Translations under genes and position numbers: made by a program | Part shown: positions 9,604-18,321 of the stretch, in pieces | Layout: the number at the start of each line of letters is the position of its first letter | How positions within the stretch are numbered: position 1 is the first letter of the stretch | Source of the DNA: Planctomycetota bacterium | GTDB taxonomy: Bacteria > Planctomycetota > Phycisphaerae > WQYP01 | DNA: 59,190 nucleotides | Reading direction: 5' to 3' | Assembly (NCBI GenBank): GCA_021827645.1 | Contig: JAKAVA010000111.1 | Location: forward strand, 1 to 59,190 | Notes under the pieces: model-generated | The model's database searches: none | Told to the model about the DNA's origin: nothing | What the model saw: the letters and a program-made list of their open reading frames with translations, nothing else

Positions 9604-10509
9604 TCAAGGTTGTGGTTGCGGCGGTTGTTGTGCGACGGATTGGCGGTGTTTGCGTTCCCACCAGAACAGGGCGAAAAACATCGAACAGAGGCCGATGACA
9701 ATGGCCACACCCGCCAGCGTCATCACCCGCAGGGCAACCGGGGTGTATTTACCGGTGTTCGGATTAAATTGCGTGCAAAGCAGCAGGATTTGATCGAATA
9801 CATTGGTAATCCGATCATCCCCGGCGTGCACCAGCGCCAGATTCAAATCTGTTGGCACGTAATGGATACCGAAAAAATAATTGGCGATTTTCCCCCTGGG
9901 TGTCAGAACATAAATGGCGGCCTCGTGATCATACATGTGGATAGCGGGATCCCAGACGTAGTGAAATCCGATCACCTTGGCGAGTTGGGCGCTGTTGGTG
10001 GAGTTCTTTCCTTCGACGAGAAAGTGCCAATGTCTTTCGATGGCCCGGCGATATTGTTTGGGGGCAAGGGCAACATAGCCCGACTTTTTATCTGCCGCCC
10101 CTTGGACGGTATCGGTGGGGTTGAAACTCACGGTGACGATGTCGTAGCCCGTTCCAAGGTGAGCCGAGAGTTTTGGAATATCTTTCAGTACGCCGGTCTG
10201 CACAAAGCCGCAGACGCCCCAGCATTGATAGTTGATCAGATCAAGAATCACCGGTCGGCCGCTGTGGAAATATTGGGCCAGACGGACGGTTTTGCCGTGC
10301 GAATTGATAAATTTCAGGTTCAGCGGAATTTGAGCGCCGGGATGCGGCGTGATCTTAGCCGTTTTGGCATCTCGAGCCATCTGCACGGAGGAGGAAAGGG
10401 AACCGAAACTATTGGCGTAGGCGGCAGTGCACAGGGCAAGAGCGCTCAAGGCAACGGCTGCACAACGCAGAACGCGTGGCGGCTGGAAAAATGAAAAGTA
10501 AAATCTCAC
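9604..10509 (-). CDS. SCO1/SenC/PrrC-like copper-binding thioredoxin-fold protein
   Basis: A 301-residue exported, membrane-tethered protein of the Sco family, which delivers copper to or reduces the CuA site of cytochrome oxidase. Residues 1-32 form a signal peptide (ending CTAAYA). The thioredoxin-like domain carries the copper motif CWGVC near residue 100 (CxxxC, as in Sco) and the partner histidine in MYDHEAAIYVL near residue 205. A C-terminal helix (TLAGVAIVIGLCSMFFALFW) is followed by a basic tail. The start is a GTG at 10509: GGAG lies eight bases upstream, and the signal peptide begins only here. No oxidase genes are present in the window, so its client is unknown. The C-terminal anchor is less usual than an N-terminal one. 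Confidence 0.85.
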   Translation of the reverse strand: MRFYFSFFQPPRVLRCAAVALSALALCTAAYANSFGSLSSSVQMARDAKTAKITPHPGAQIPLNLKFINSHGKTVRLAQYFHSGRPVILDLINYQCWGVCGFVQTGVLKDIPKLSAHLGTGYDIVTVSFNPTDTVQGAADKKSGYVALAPKQYRRAIERHWHFLVEGKNSTNSAQLAKVIGFHYVWDPAIHMYDHEAAIYVLTPRGKIANYFFGIHYVPTDLNLALVHAGDDRITNVFDQILLLCTQFNPNTGKYTPVALRVMTLAGVAIVIGLCSMFFALFWWERKHRQSVAQQPPQPQP

Positions 10510-10764
10510 CGCTAAACTCCTTGGGTGGAAAGTCCAATTACTGATCCCTCCAACAACTTTACGCCCCACGTCGCCAGCGATCTCTGCGCTGTAACCCCGC
10601 AGCCTCCCACGGTATCCCCAATTGATGTTACGCAGGATTTTCGGCACAGTTCAACTTTATATGCAGATATTCTCTGCAATGCACACACAATGGAGTAGTG
10701 ATTTTCACCGCAGGGGACGCAGAAATCTCGGCAAGGATTCGGCCCGCCCAGATCGGATTGGGGG

Positions 10765-11055
10765 TTATTCCTTGGGCGGGTACTGCTGGTCATCCGGGTC
10801 GTCATCCACTTTCAGACGCTTGCCCGCCAGAGCCCAGGCGTCCACCAGCGGCTTGGATTTGCGATGGGTCGGGTAGCCGAAAATCCAACGGCGAATGAGA
10901 AAAAGGGCCAGCGCCGTGACGAGCGTTGTGCCGACGATGAAAAAGATGATGGCGTAGAGTAATCCGGGGGGGCGGGTATGCGGAGCCGGCGCGGTGGTAA
11001 CCGCCGCGATCAGGTGCGCAGCTCCTGCGATCGAAATATCCGCTAATCCACCCAC
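10765..11055 (-). CDS. Small single-span membrane protein of unknown function
   Basis: A 96-residue protein with a weakly hydrophobic N-terminus, one clear membrane helix (residues 32-53, LLYAIIFFIVGTTLVTALALFL), a basic RRW stop-transfer, and a hydrophilic acidic end (DDDPDDQQYPPKE). It starts with GTG at 11055 inside the 3' end of dnaJ (13-base overlap), with GAGGAAAGG upstream. It lies between dnaJ and the Sco-like gene. I recognise no family. Its size and position next to a Sco protein would fit a small oxidase-assembly or redox membrane protein, but that is only context. Confidence 0.65.
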   Translation of the reverse strand: MGGLADISIAGAAHLIAAVTTAPAPHTRPPGLLYAIIFFIVGTTLVTALALFLIRRWIFGYPTHRKSKPLVDAWALAGKRLKVDDDPDDQQYPPKE

Positions 11056-12026
11056 GGCGCACCTTTCCTCGCGTTATAGGAATGTTCCGCGGACCACGCC
11101 TCCAACGCCCTGCTGGCGGGATCAGAGAGCTCATCCGGAAGCATCAGCAGGATGCGGCAGAGCTGGTCGCCGGCCGGTTTGCCGGTATGGTGAAACCCGC
11201 GTCCCTTGATACGTAATTTTTTATTGGTGTTGACTCCGGGCGGCACTTTCACCGTAACCGGGCCGTCCAAGGTCGGGACTTGAATCGATGCGCCATGAAT
11301 GGCTTCATGGAGTGAGACCGGCAGATCCAGCAGGACATCATCGCCGTCGCGGGTGAAGTAGGGGTGGGGGTCGACATGCGTGATAATGATCAGATCGCCG
11401 CGGCCGCCGTAGGGAGAAACCTGGCCGCGCCCCTTGAGGCGAATCTTGGATCCTTCATGCACGCCCGGCGGGATGGTAACTTCCAGTGTTTCCGGTTTTC
11501 GTCCTCCAACGCCGACGAGTTGAAGCGAGAGTTTGGTGCCGCGGGCAGCCTGCTGGAAACTCAGGGTAACTTCATGATTGATGTCGTAACTGGGGGGCGG
11601 GGGGACGTCGGTGGATTGCCGCCGGGATGCGGCCCCACGCGATCCCCGGGTAAAGCCGGCAAATTTTTCGAAGATGTCGTTTAAATCCACGTCAATACCC
11701 GATCCGTAATCGTTGGTCGTGTGAGTCTGCCAGCCGGGATTATTTCGAAAACCGCCGGTGCTGCCGGTGGCATTGCGATAAGTACGGGCGCCGGGGGGTG
11801 TTTCAGGTATATCCACGCGGCCGAAGCGGTCGAAATTTTCCCGTTTCTTCGCATCCGAGAGGATATCATACGCCTCCTGCACTTCCTTGAATTTGGCGGC
11901 AGCGGACGCATCCGTTTTATTGACATCCGGATGGTACTTCCGCACCAGTTTACGATAAGCGGCCTTAATCTCGTCCTGCGATGCAGACCGACTGACACCT
12001 AATACCTGATAATAATCTCGCGGCAT
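11043..12026 (-). CDS. Class B DnaJ/CbpA-type co-chaperone
   Basis: A 327-residue Hsp40. The J domain occupies residues 1-70 (DYYQVLGVSRSAS, then KYHPDVN with the HPD that stimulates DnaK). Next come a Gly/Asn-rich linker and an acidic DLNDIFEKFAGF segment. The two beta-barrel substrate-binding subdomains are seen from YDINHEVTLSFQQAARG onward (residue 140). There is no CxxCxGxG zinc region, so it is class B, like CbpA, rather than canonical DnaJ. The start at 12026 has AGGA about 8 bases upstream; an upstream ATG at 12047 is less likely. No dnaK or grpE is adjacent. It lies 46 bases after mqnD on the same strand, probably in the same transcript. Confidence 0.92.
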   Translation of the reverse strand: MPRDYYQVLGVSRSASQDEIKAAYRKLVRKYHPDVNKTDASAAAKFKEVQEAYDILSDAKKRENFDRFGRVDIPETPPGARTYRNATGSTGGFRNNPGWQTHTTNDYGSGIDVDLNDIFEKFAGFTRGSRGAASRRQSTDVPPPPSYDINHEVTLSFQQAARGTKLSLQLVGVGGRKPETLEVTIPPGVHEGSKIRLKGRGQVSPYGGRGDLIIITHVDPHPYFTRDGDDVLLDLPVSLHEAIHGASIQVPTLDGPVTVKVPPGVNTNKKLRIKGRGFHHTGKPAGDQLCRILLMLPDELSDPASRALEAWSAEHSYNARKGAPWVD

Positions 12027-12072
12027 AAAAAGCTTCCTGCTCCACACCGGATACTATATCGCCCGGCGGCGA

Positions 12073-12939
12073 TTAACCGATAAATTCCACCGTCTCACAG
12101 GCCGGAACCAGTCCTGCACGGCTTCCGGCATCAAGAATCGCCCTGACCGCCTCGCGGCCGCGCGGGCCGAAATCGAGCGTCCAGTGGTTGACATACATCC
12201 CCACAAATCGATCCGCCAACTGAGTGTTCATGTCCCGTGCATACTGCAGGGCGTGCCGAATGGCGGCATCGCGATGTTCGAGGGAATAGGCGATGCTGGC
12301 TTTGAGGATGGCGGTTACTTCCCGCATCACCTCGTCCCCCAGATCACGCCGGATGACATTGACGCCCAGTGGAAGCGGCAAACCCGTTTTCTTCAGCCAC
12401 CAGGCGCCCAAATCCACGCAGCAGACAAGGCCGTTGTTCTGATACGTCAACTGCCCTTCATGAATAATCAGGCCCGCATCGGCAGCGCCGCGTTGAACAT
12501 AATCCAGAATCTGATCAAACGGCACCACAACCGTATCGAGGTCTTTGCCCAGGAGAAGTTGCAGGGTGAGAAACGCCGTGGTCAGCTTGCCCGGAATCGC
12601 GATGCGAACTTTTTTTAATTCCTCAACATCCATCCGGCGTTTGGCCACCACCATCGGCCCGTAATCGTCGCCCATGGAACATCCGCAGGCCATCAGAGCA
12701 TATCGATCGCGAATATACGGATAGGCGTGCAGGCTTACGGCGGTGATTTCGAGTTCACCGCGAGTGGCCCGCTCGTTAAGCGTCTGGATATCCTGCAGGA
12801 TATGCTCGAAATGATAACGACCGCTGGGCAGCTTGCCCGTGGCCAGGCCGTAAAACATGAAGGCATCATCGGGGTCGGGGCTGTGCCCGAGCCGCAGCAG
12901 TTGAGATTGTAAATGTGGCACACTGGCCGTTGATTCCAT
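12073..12939 (-). CDS. mqnD: 1,4-dihydroxy-6-naphthoate synthase (futalosine pathway)
   Basis: A 288-residue periplasmic-binding-protein-fold enzyme. MqnD converts cyclic dehypoxanthinyl futalosine to 1,4-dihydroxy-6-naphthoate in the alternative menaquinone pathway. The family signature LGHSPDPDDAFMFYGLATGK is at residues 16-35, DIQTLNERATRGELEITAVS follows, and the ACGCSMGDDYGP loop is near residue 85. The start at 12939 is preferred to an ATG at 12957 because GGAG lies just inside that upstream codon's reading frame, seven bases before the 12939 ATG. No other mqn gene is in the window. The gene indicates that the organism makes menaquinone by the futalosine route. Confidence 0.9.
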   Translation of the reverse strand: MESTASVPHLQSQLLRLGHSPDPDDAFMFYGLATGKLPSGRYHFEHILQDIQTLNERATRGELEITAVSLHAYPYIRDRYALMACGCSMGDDYGPMVVAKRRMDVEELKKVRIAIPGKLTTAFLTLQLLLGKDLDTVVVPFDQILDYVQRGAADAGLIIHEGQLTYQNNGLVCCVDLGAWWLKKTGLPLPLGVNVIRRDLGDEVMREVTAILKASIAYSLEHRDAAIRHALQYARDMNTQLADRFVGMYVNHWTLDFGPRGREAVRAILDAGSRAGLVPACETVEFIG

Positions 12940-13015
12940 GTTCAGCACTCCTGACATATTGTATCGGAATTTTCCATATTAGCCGCGTCGCATCACCATT
13001 CTGGTCGCATTTCCG

Positions 13016-13426
13016 TCAGGGGGTGACGGCATCACTCGTTTCAAGGCCCAGCGCCCGGCGCAAAAGTTCAATCGGCAGGGCCGCGTCCATCTGTGCTCGG
13101 CCGAAGCCGGGCAGAGCGCCAAGCTGGCGGGCCTTTGCCTGGGCGTCGGGGTAGTTGCTGATGAGCATCGCGGGGGGCGGGGAGGCTTTTGCCCGGATCG
13201 CCGCGAGAAGACTCAGTCCATCCATCGGGCCGTCGAGCGTGCGGTTGATGAGGACGAGCTGATAGGATTGCGTTTTGAGCTTCTCCAGCGCCTCGGCCCC
13301 GGTGCGTACCTGCTGCACGGTGGCTGAGCAGATTCCGCTGATAAGCCTGCGCATATCGGCATGATCGAAACTGCAGGGGCAGACATCGAGTATGCGAAAT
13401 GGTGTATCAGATTCTTCCGGCGTCAT
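13016..13426 (-). CDS. Degenerate response-regulator receiver (pseudo-receiver) protein
   Basis: A 136-residue stand-alone domain with the receiver rhythm: beta-1 FRILDVCPCSF, beta-3 YQLVLINRTLDGPMDGLSLLAAIR, and beta-4 AMLISNYPDAQAKARQLGA. The acidic pair after beta-1 is missing (VCPCS), and the phosphorylated Asp of beta-3 is replaced by Asn (LVLIN), so classical phosphorylation is unlikely. It starts two bases after the ygfZ-like stop, with AGGAG about 15 bases upstream inside that gene, so the two are probably coupled. It may be a constitutive interaction module (inference). Confidence 0.65.
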   Translation of the reverse strand: MTPEESDTPFRILDVCPCSFDHADMRRLISGICSATVQQVRTGAEALEKLKTQSYQLVLINRTLDGPMDGLSLLAAIRAKASPPPAMLISNYPDAQAKARQLGALPGFGRAQMDAALPIELLRRALGLETSDAVTP

Positions 13427-13428
13427 CG

Positions 13429-14505
13429 TTATTTCATTAACTCCTGTGATGATAACGGGTGGAGCACCAGCGGCGGTCGCTGCGCGCCGACCTGAACCGA
13501 TAACTGGCGGCCGCCCGTTGCGTAAGATTTTTTGACATATCCCATGGCCGCAATGGTACCGGGGCGGATCGGCGAGGGGACGGCACTGGTGATATGGCCG
13601 ACAATCTGCTGGCCGTCGTAAATCGGTGCCTCGGCGGCAGGGGTTTCGGTGCTGGAGATTTCCATCCCCATCAAGGCACGTGCGACGGTTTTATGGGAGT
13701 GCATCCGTGCCACCACTTCCTGCCCCACGTAACACCCTTTGCTCAGATGCACAGCCCGGAAATATGCCGGACCGGTCTCCATGGGGAGATGCTGATCGGT
13801 GATGTCGATGCCGTACCAAGGCGTTCCGGCGACCGTGCGGGCGATGTTAAAAGCCGACCATCCCAACTGCGCCCCTCCGGCGGTAGTCACGAGTCGCTGC
13901 CGGACTTCGGTGGCGAATGGATCGGCGATCGCCAATTCCCATTGCGGCACTCCGAGCAGATCTCGCCGATACGTCCATCCATTCACCTGCGGGCATGGCA
14001 GGGCTTTACCGTCTGCCGGTAAATGAATGCCGGGTAGAGCCATGGCAAGCACGGCAGCGGCTTCCGGGCCGATGACGGATAACCGCCGGAGTCGGCTGGA
14101 TACGTCAAGAATCGTCACATCATCTGAAAACAGATACCGCTCCAGTGTTTGCATCAGGGAGACCGCCAAGCGGGCATCAATATCCAGATAAAGGGCATCT
14201 TCCAGCGCGACGAGCACCATATCCGCAATTATTCGGCCCTTTACATTGAGCATAAAACTGTAGCGAACCTCACCGGGCGCCAAAGAGGCAACGTCCTGCG
14301 TAAGCAGACTGTGCAGAAACTTTAGCCGATCTTTTCCGGATATATGAAGAACACCCCGATGAGTTGCGGCCATGATGCCCGCATGTTGCATCAGGCAACT
14401 GTATTCCTGAGCGGGGTGGCCATAGTGATCGGCGATCATGTGCGATGGACCGTACGGGATCATGACGGCGTCGGGCGTGAAAAGCTGGGTTGATGGACTG
14501 GGCAA
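13429..14505 (-). CDS. ygfZ: YgfZ/GcvT-like folate-binding iron-sulfur maintenance protein
   Basis: A 358-residue protein of the COG0354 group. YgfZ proteins bind tetrahydrofolate and help maintain certain Fe-S enzymes such as MiaB. The diagnostic motif KGCYVGQEVVARMHS (KGCYxGQE) is near residue 255. The N-terminal half shows the GcvT fold with LKFLHSLLTQDV near residue 58 and a GRIIADMVLVAL strand. The C-terminal beta-barrel includes GTIAAMGYVKKSYA. Length is near the family norm. The start is the first ATG; no strong ribosome binding site decides it. It heads the minus-strand series that continues with the pseudo-receiver and mqnD. Confidence 0.87.
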   Translation of the reverse strand: MPSPSTQLFTPDAVMIPYGPSHMIADHYGHPAQEYSCLMQHAGIMAATHRGVLHISGKDRLKFLHSLLTQDVASLAPGEVRYSFMLNVKGRIIADMVLVALEDALYLDIDARLAVSLMQTLERYLFSDDVTILDVSSRLRRLSVIGPEAAAVLAMALPGIHLPADGKALPCPQVNGWTYRRDLLGVPQWELAIADPFATEVRQRLVTTAGGAQLGWSAFNIARTVAGTPWYGIDITDQHLPMETGPAYFRAVHLSKGCYVGQEVVARMHSHKTVARALMGMEISSTETPAAEAPIYDGQQIVGHITSAVPSPIRPGTIAAMGYVKKSYATGGRQLSVQVGAQRPPLVLHPLSSQELMK

Positions 14506-14852
14506 AGCGAGACATCCTCACAATATCAAGCCCGGCACATTGCCGGACGTAGGGATTATAGGGTTCTCTTGGCGCAACCGCAGGTTTATGGCGGCGGGCT
14601 TTTCTTGATGCGCGATCAGCGCAACTTCCGATAACACCGGGCAAAATTTCCGTTTTAATGTTGGAGCTTCCCGCCAACTATCGCGATTATGATGATGCGG
14701 GGGCAAAATTTTGCTTTCGCCCTTCCGATGAAGCGGCGACAGGAATGGCGAATAGCCAATGTAGGGGGAAAGATGTTGCCGGCGCCGGCAACTATATGGA
14801 GAAGGCGCTGCCGTCGGGCATATGCGATGGGCAGCTTTTTCAGGGAGGTCGG
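14506..14852. other. Divergent promoter region between ygfZ-like gene and sigma factor
   Basis: About 350 bases between the minus-strand ygfZ-like gene and the plus-strand ECF sigma gene. A reading frame continuous with the sigma gene extends upstream to about 14658, but its composition does not resemble a sigma factor, and a strong GGGAGG site precedes the internal ATG at 14853. No confident promoter element was found. Confidence 0.45.
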
Positions 14853-15419
14853 ATGGTCATGGGCTCTGCGGGGCAGGATGCGGCAGCGGTGGTACCGAGT
14901 ACTCCGCTGGAAGCTCTGGCGCTTTACGGCCATTGGCTCAAGGCGGTGGCGGTGGCGCGCCTTCGTACCACCGACGGAGCGGACGATGTGATGCAGGAAG
15001 TGGCGGCGGCGGCCATGCGGAACTGGTCGACGTTGCAATCGCCGGAAAAGGCCAAGCCGTGGTTGTATCGCCTCACGGTGCGGGCGGCACTGATGCATCG
15101 GCGGTCGCTGGGCCGGGCGCGCAAGCGAATTGCCCAGGCCGCCGAAGTTCAGGCGATACGCCACGGCCGCCATGATTCGCTGGGCGGTCCTGACCCTCTC
15201 GAAGTGCTTTTAAGCAGTGAACGTGCCGCAATGTTGCGGCGGGCACTGCAGATGATGCCGACGCGAGATGCGGAATTACTCATCATGAAGCATGTGGATG
15301 ACTGCAGCTACAAGGAAATCGCGTCGCGTTTGGGTGTGACCGTGCCGGTTGTGGAAATGCGGCTCTTTCGGGCCCGGCAGAAGATGCGTTCGCTTCTGCA
15401 GGAGCAGTTTGCAGCGTGA
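14853..15419 (+). CDS. ECF-type RNA polymerase sigma factor
   Basis: A 188-residue sigma-70 family protein. Region 2 is visible around residues 25-85 (DGADDVMQEVAAAAMRNW, then KPWLYRLTVRAALMHRR). Region 4 runs from about residue 130 (MPTRDAELLIMKHVDDCSYK, EIASRLGVTVPVVEMRLFRA), a helix-turn-helix for -35 recognition. The start has GGGAGG a few bases upstream. It is followed by an anti-sigma-like gene and a PDZ protein, which suggests a regulated envelope-response module. Confidence 0.85.
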   Translation: MVMGSAGQDAAAVVPSTPLEALALYGHWLKAVAVARLRTTDGADDVMQEVAAAAMRNWSTLQSPEKAKPWLYRLTVRAALMHRRSLGRARKRIAQAAEVQAIRHGRHDSLGGPDPLEVLLSSERAAMLRRALQMMPTRDAELLIMKHVDDCSYKEIASRLGVTVPVVEMRLFRARQKMRSLLQEQFAA

Positions 15420-15520
15420 TAGACCCGAGCGGTGAAACAGGTTGCCGTCAATGGTATGCGGGTGTGAAGAAGTTTTGGGAGATTGCGCCGCAGCTTAAAT
15501 AGCGGTAAGGAGTGTGCCCT

Positions 15521-16150
15521 ATGTTTTCCTGGATGCATGCGAATCATGATTCCGACGGTCGACGGGATGGTATGCCGTCGGACGAGGCGGAACTCGACGC
15601 CTTGGTGGATGATGAGCTTGATGATGATCGCCGGAGAGCTTTTCTGCAGCGGATGGACCGGGAACCAGCGGGATGGCGCCGGGTGGCGCTGCGGTTTCTG
15701 CAGCGGCAGGTGGAGCGGCGGGTGGTACGCGATTTAATGGGGGCGACGCAGCCCCGGGCGACTCAGGAGCCGCGCAAGGCTGAGCCCGGAATTGTCCGCT
15801 GGTATCCGGCATTGCGGATCGCGGCGATGGCACTCCTGGTGGTCGGCCTGGTGGAATTGCTGACACCGCATAAGGGTGGACCAGCGGTGCAACCGCCGGG
15901 GCAGGCGGCTCAGAGTGCGCTGGTGCCGGTTAATACCGTCGCGGATCATACTCAACGCCGCCAACTGCAGATTTTGCCCGGGTCGCCGTCGCAATACCTC
16001 GGGGCCAGTGCCCCCGGGGGACTGATTGGGAATTATGGTAACAACATCCGACGCGCGGCAAGTCGGGTTCTGCTGGTGCCCGGTGGCGGCAACCGCATCG
16101 TGGCGTACCCAGTACAAAGTTTGAATTCCAAGGGCCAGCCCATTTATTAA
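15521..16150 (+). CDS. Anti-sigma-factor-like single-span membrane protein
   Basis: A 209-residue protein. The acidic N-terminal domain (DEAELDALVDDELDDDRRRA, residues 20-39) has the look of anti-sigma N-termini. One membrane helix lies near residues 105-120 (IAAMALLVVGLVELL), followed by a Pro/Gln/Gly-rich extracytoplasmic part. The start at 15521 has GGAG eight bases upstream. It sits 101 bases after the ECF sigma gene and 11 bases before the PDZ gene. The role as sigma antagonist is inferred from architecture and order; no zinc-binding HxxxCxxC motif is present. Confidence 0.65.
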   Translation: MFSWMHANHDSDGRRDGMPSDEAELDALVDDELDDDRRRAFLQRMDREPAGWRRVALRFLQRQVERRVVRDLMGATQPRATQEPRKAEPGIVRWYPALRIAAMALLVVGLVELLTPHKGGPAVQPPGQAAQSALVPVNTVADHTQRRQLQILPGSPSQYLGASAPGGLIGNYGNNIRRAASRVLLVPGGGNRIVAYPVQSLNSKGQPIY

Positions 16151-16161
16151 TCAGGCGGGGT

Positions 16162-17076
16162 ATGTTTGATTCGGTAGGTACAATTCGGCGTACCATTTCG
16201 CGCGGTGGAGGCTCGGCGCCCAAGCCGAGGCGATGGGTGCGGCGCTGTCTCCTTACAGGGGCATTGCTGGCGGCGGGACTCTTCGGATATGGAGTCCGGG
16301 CACAGGCGGCCCCGCCATCATCCGCGGCGGTTCAGCCCACGTCGCACCACCATCCGCGCTGGATCGGTGTTGGCCTCGAGGAAATACCGCCGGTCTTTGA
16401 GCATCTTCTGGGATTAAAACTCGGCCAAGGCATGCTGGTGGTGATGGTGGTGAACGGAAGCCCGGCCGCCAAGGCCGGTTTGGTACCGGGCGATCTTATC
16501 ATCAACGTAAATGGCAGCCGTCTGATCTCGCCCATGCAACTGGTAGCGGCGGCCAACCGTCGCGTGGACGGAAAAATTCAGGTTTGCCACCTGCGCGTTA
16601 TCCGGGACGGCAAGATGCTCACCATGCGGATACGCTCGCAGCGGCGGCCGAATCTGGCCAGTGTGCATCTGCGCGTTATGCGGCTTGCCGCAGACCCGAT
16701 GAGCGAAAGTGCCCCCCGTCAGCCTCGGATGATGATCGCCGCTCGAAAAATGGTTGAAAACCATAACGTGGCTGCGGCACCTCTGGCGGCCATGCCCACG
16801 ATGACACTCACCCGTCACATTGATGTCTATGGTTATCAACATTTGTCTATTATTTATGCCGGCCGTCGTTATACCATCACGCGGTCGGATTTGAAAACGC
16901 TTCCCGAGCCGGTGCAGCGCATGGTTCATTTGCTTGAGTTGCATCGACTCATTGCCGTGAAGAATCCCCCCACGCGGGCGGAGAAGATTAAAATACTCCG
17001 CACCCGGATCCGTATGTTGCAAGCCGCGGAACATCAGCTCGAAGCTGCACTGAGCCGGTTAATCCATAAGCGGTGA
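16162..17076 (+). CDS. PDZ-domain membrane or exported protein of the sigma operon
   Basis: A 304-residue protein. After a basic N-terminus comes a hydrophobic signal or anchor (LLTGALLAAGLFGYGVRAQA, residues 30-50). A PDZ domain covers about residues 70-160, with IGVGLEEIPP, NGSPAAKAGLVPGDLIINVNG and VCHLRVIRDGK. The rest is basic and helical, ending in a coiled-coil-like segment (KIKILRTRIRMLQAAEHQLE). There is no protease domain, so it is not DegP or RseP. Because it follows the sigma/anti-sigma pair by 11 bases, it may sense unfolded envelope proteins or present them to a protease (inference). It converges on the mlaD-like gene. Confidence 0.75.
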   Translation: MFDSVGTIRRTISRGGGSAPKPRRWVRRCLLTGALLAAGLFGYGVRAQAAPPSSAAVQPTSHHHPRWIGVGLEEIPPVFEHLLGLKLGQGMLVVMVVNGSPAAKAGLVPGDLIINVNGSRLISPMQLVAAANRRVDGKIQVCHLRVIRDGKMLTMRIRSQRRPNLASVHLRVMRLAADPMSESAPRQPRMMIAARKMVENHNVAAAPLAAMPTMTLTRHIDVYGYQHLSIIYAGRRYTITRSDLKTLPEPVQRMVHLLELHRLIAVKNPPTRAEKIKILRTRIRMLQAAEHQLEAALSRLIHKR

Positions 17077-17129
17077 CCCGTCGTCATGCGAAGGCCAAGT
17101 CGGCCGAGTTGCCGAAAGCCCCGGTCGGC

Positions 17130-18311
17130 TTACTGTCGGACGAGCTCCCAGAATTTGTTTTCCACAGCGCGAAAATGACTGAAACTCCGATCAAGCATCT
17201 GCATATAGGCGGCAACCATCTTTTTCTGGGCGGCCGTATGGGCGCCGGTCTTCAACAGCTTACGCAATTCGTAAGATGTATCGGAAAGATTGCGGGCGGC
17301 ATCATTAAATTCACGAACCGCATCGTAGAGCTGCACATTGGCCTGTTCGTTCTTTCCGGGCCGGTACAGCAATCGCCAGGGGCTTTGATGAATTTCAATG
17401 GCGAAGAGTTTGAGATTGGCCGATGCGGTCGCAAGCGATTTGATCATGGTATTGATCCGGTGCCCGTTGCGGCTCAGGAGCCGATGCGCGTCCCGGGCGG
17501 CGCCGGAGGCGTGAATCAGCGCGATATGCAGTTCGGCCAGATTGCTGTGAATCTGCTGCAGCAGGCCGGGTAAGGAAGTTTTAATATCGGCCGCGATGAC
17601 GTTGATATCGGGTAGAGCGGTTTTGCGGCCGGAGTGAATCAATTTGCCCGCCTGATTCATGGCGTAGGCGACGCTGGAGGTGAACCGATTGTAATGATGA
17701 ATGATTTCCGGTACCCGGGGCTGCACGGAGGAAAGCGTCTTATCGGCCGATGTGGCCGCGAGATCAATCGAGTGAGCGGCGGAGCCGATTTGTGTCAGGG
17801 CGGTATTGACCTTCGGAAGGGTCGTGGTACGTACTTGATGGAGGATCGCTGCAACGGCCGGCATGATGGCCGAGGCTCGCGCCAGTTCATTCGCCGGCCC
17901 GCCGGCATGGCCGGGGATGACGGTTCCGGCCGGTATCGGAGAGCCGGTACCCAGCGAACTGAAATTCAGCCAGCTTGTTCCGGTTACGGTGCCTCCCACC
18001 GCGAGGTAAACCCCTTTACGCAGGACATATCGCTTGGGAATGGTGAAGGTGACATCGATACAGGGTTGCGGCTGGGACGATTTAATATTAATGGATTGAA
18101 CGGATCCGACCGTGTAACCACCGATGCGGACATTGTCACCGCGATTGAGTCCGCCCAAGTCGGCACGGAGTGTGAAGCGTGCCGTAACGGTCTGCGTCGG
18201 CATGAAGACACGCGCAAAGCCTTTGATCGCGACAATAACAAATACTATCGCCAGCAGGCTCAGTATCATAAACACGCCCGCACGCAGCGCATCACCCTGT
18301 TTTTTAGCCAT
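17130..18311 (-). CDS. MCE/MlaD-family lipid-transport protein
   Basis: A 393-residue protein with one N-terminal membrane helix (residues 9-28, LRAGVFMILSLLAIVFVIVA) and an MCE domain at about residues 40-130. The family pattern VTARFTLRADLGGLNRGDNVRIGG then YTVGSVQSI is visible (given in parts). The remaining 260 residues are helical and probably form the coiled tunnel-like part. MCE proteins carry phospholipids between inner and outer membranes. It is last in the operon with the ATPase, permease and STAS protein. It replaces the shorter MlaD of enteric bacteria. Overlaps and short gaps support one transcript. Confidence 0.88.
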   Translation of the reverse strand: MAKKQGDALRAGVFMILSLLAIVFVIVAIKGFARVFMPTQTVTARFTLRADLGGLNRGDNVRIGGYTVGSVQSINIKSSQPQPCIDVTFTIPKRYVLRKGVYLAVGGTVTGTSWLNFSSLGTGSPIPAGTVIPGHAGGPANELARASAIMPAVAAILHQVRTTTLPKVNTALTQIGSAAHSIDLAATSADKTLSSVQPRVPEIIHHYNRFTSSVAYAMNQAGKLIHSGRKTALPDINVIAADIKTSLPGLLQQIHSNLAELHIALIHASGAARDAHRLLSRNGHRINTMIKSLATASANLKLFAIEIHQSPWRLLYRPGKNEQANVQLYDAVREFNDAARNLSDTSYELRKLLKTGAHTAAQKKMVAAYMQMLDRSFSHFRAVENKFWELVRQ

Positions 18312-18321
18312 AGATCACCTG

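Noticed and set aside
17097-17131. 10-bp hairpin with two G-U pairs between the PDZ and MlaD genes
   Set aside because: It overlaps the MlaD stop codon and has no T run on either strand, so terminator function is not supported.
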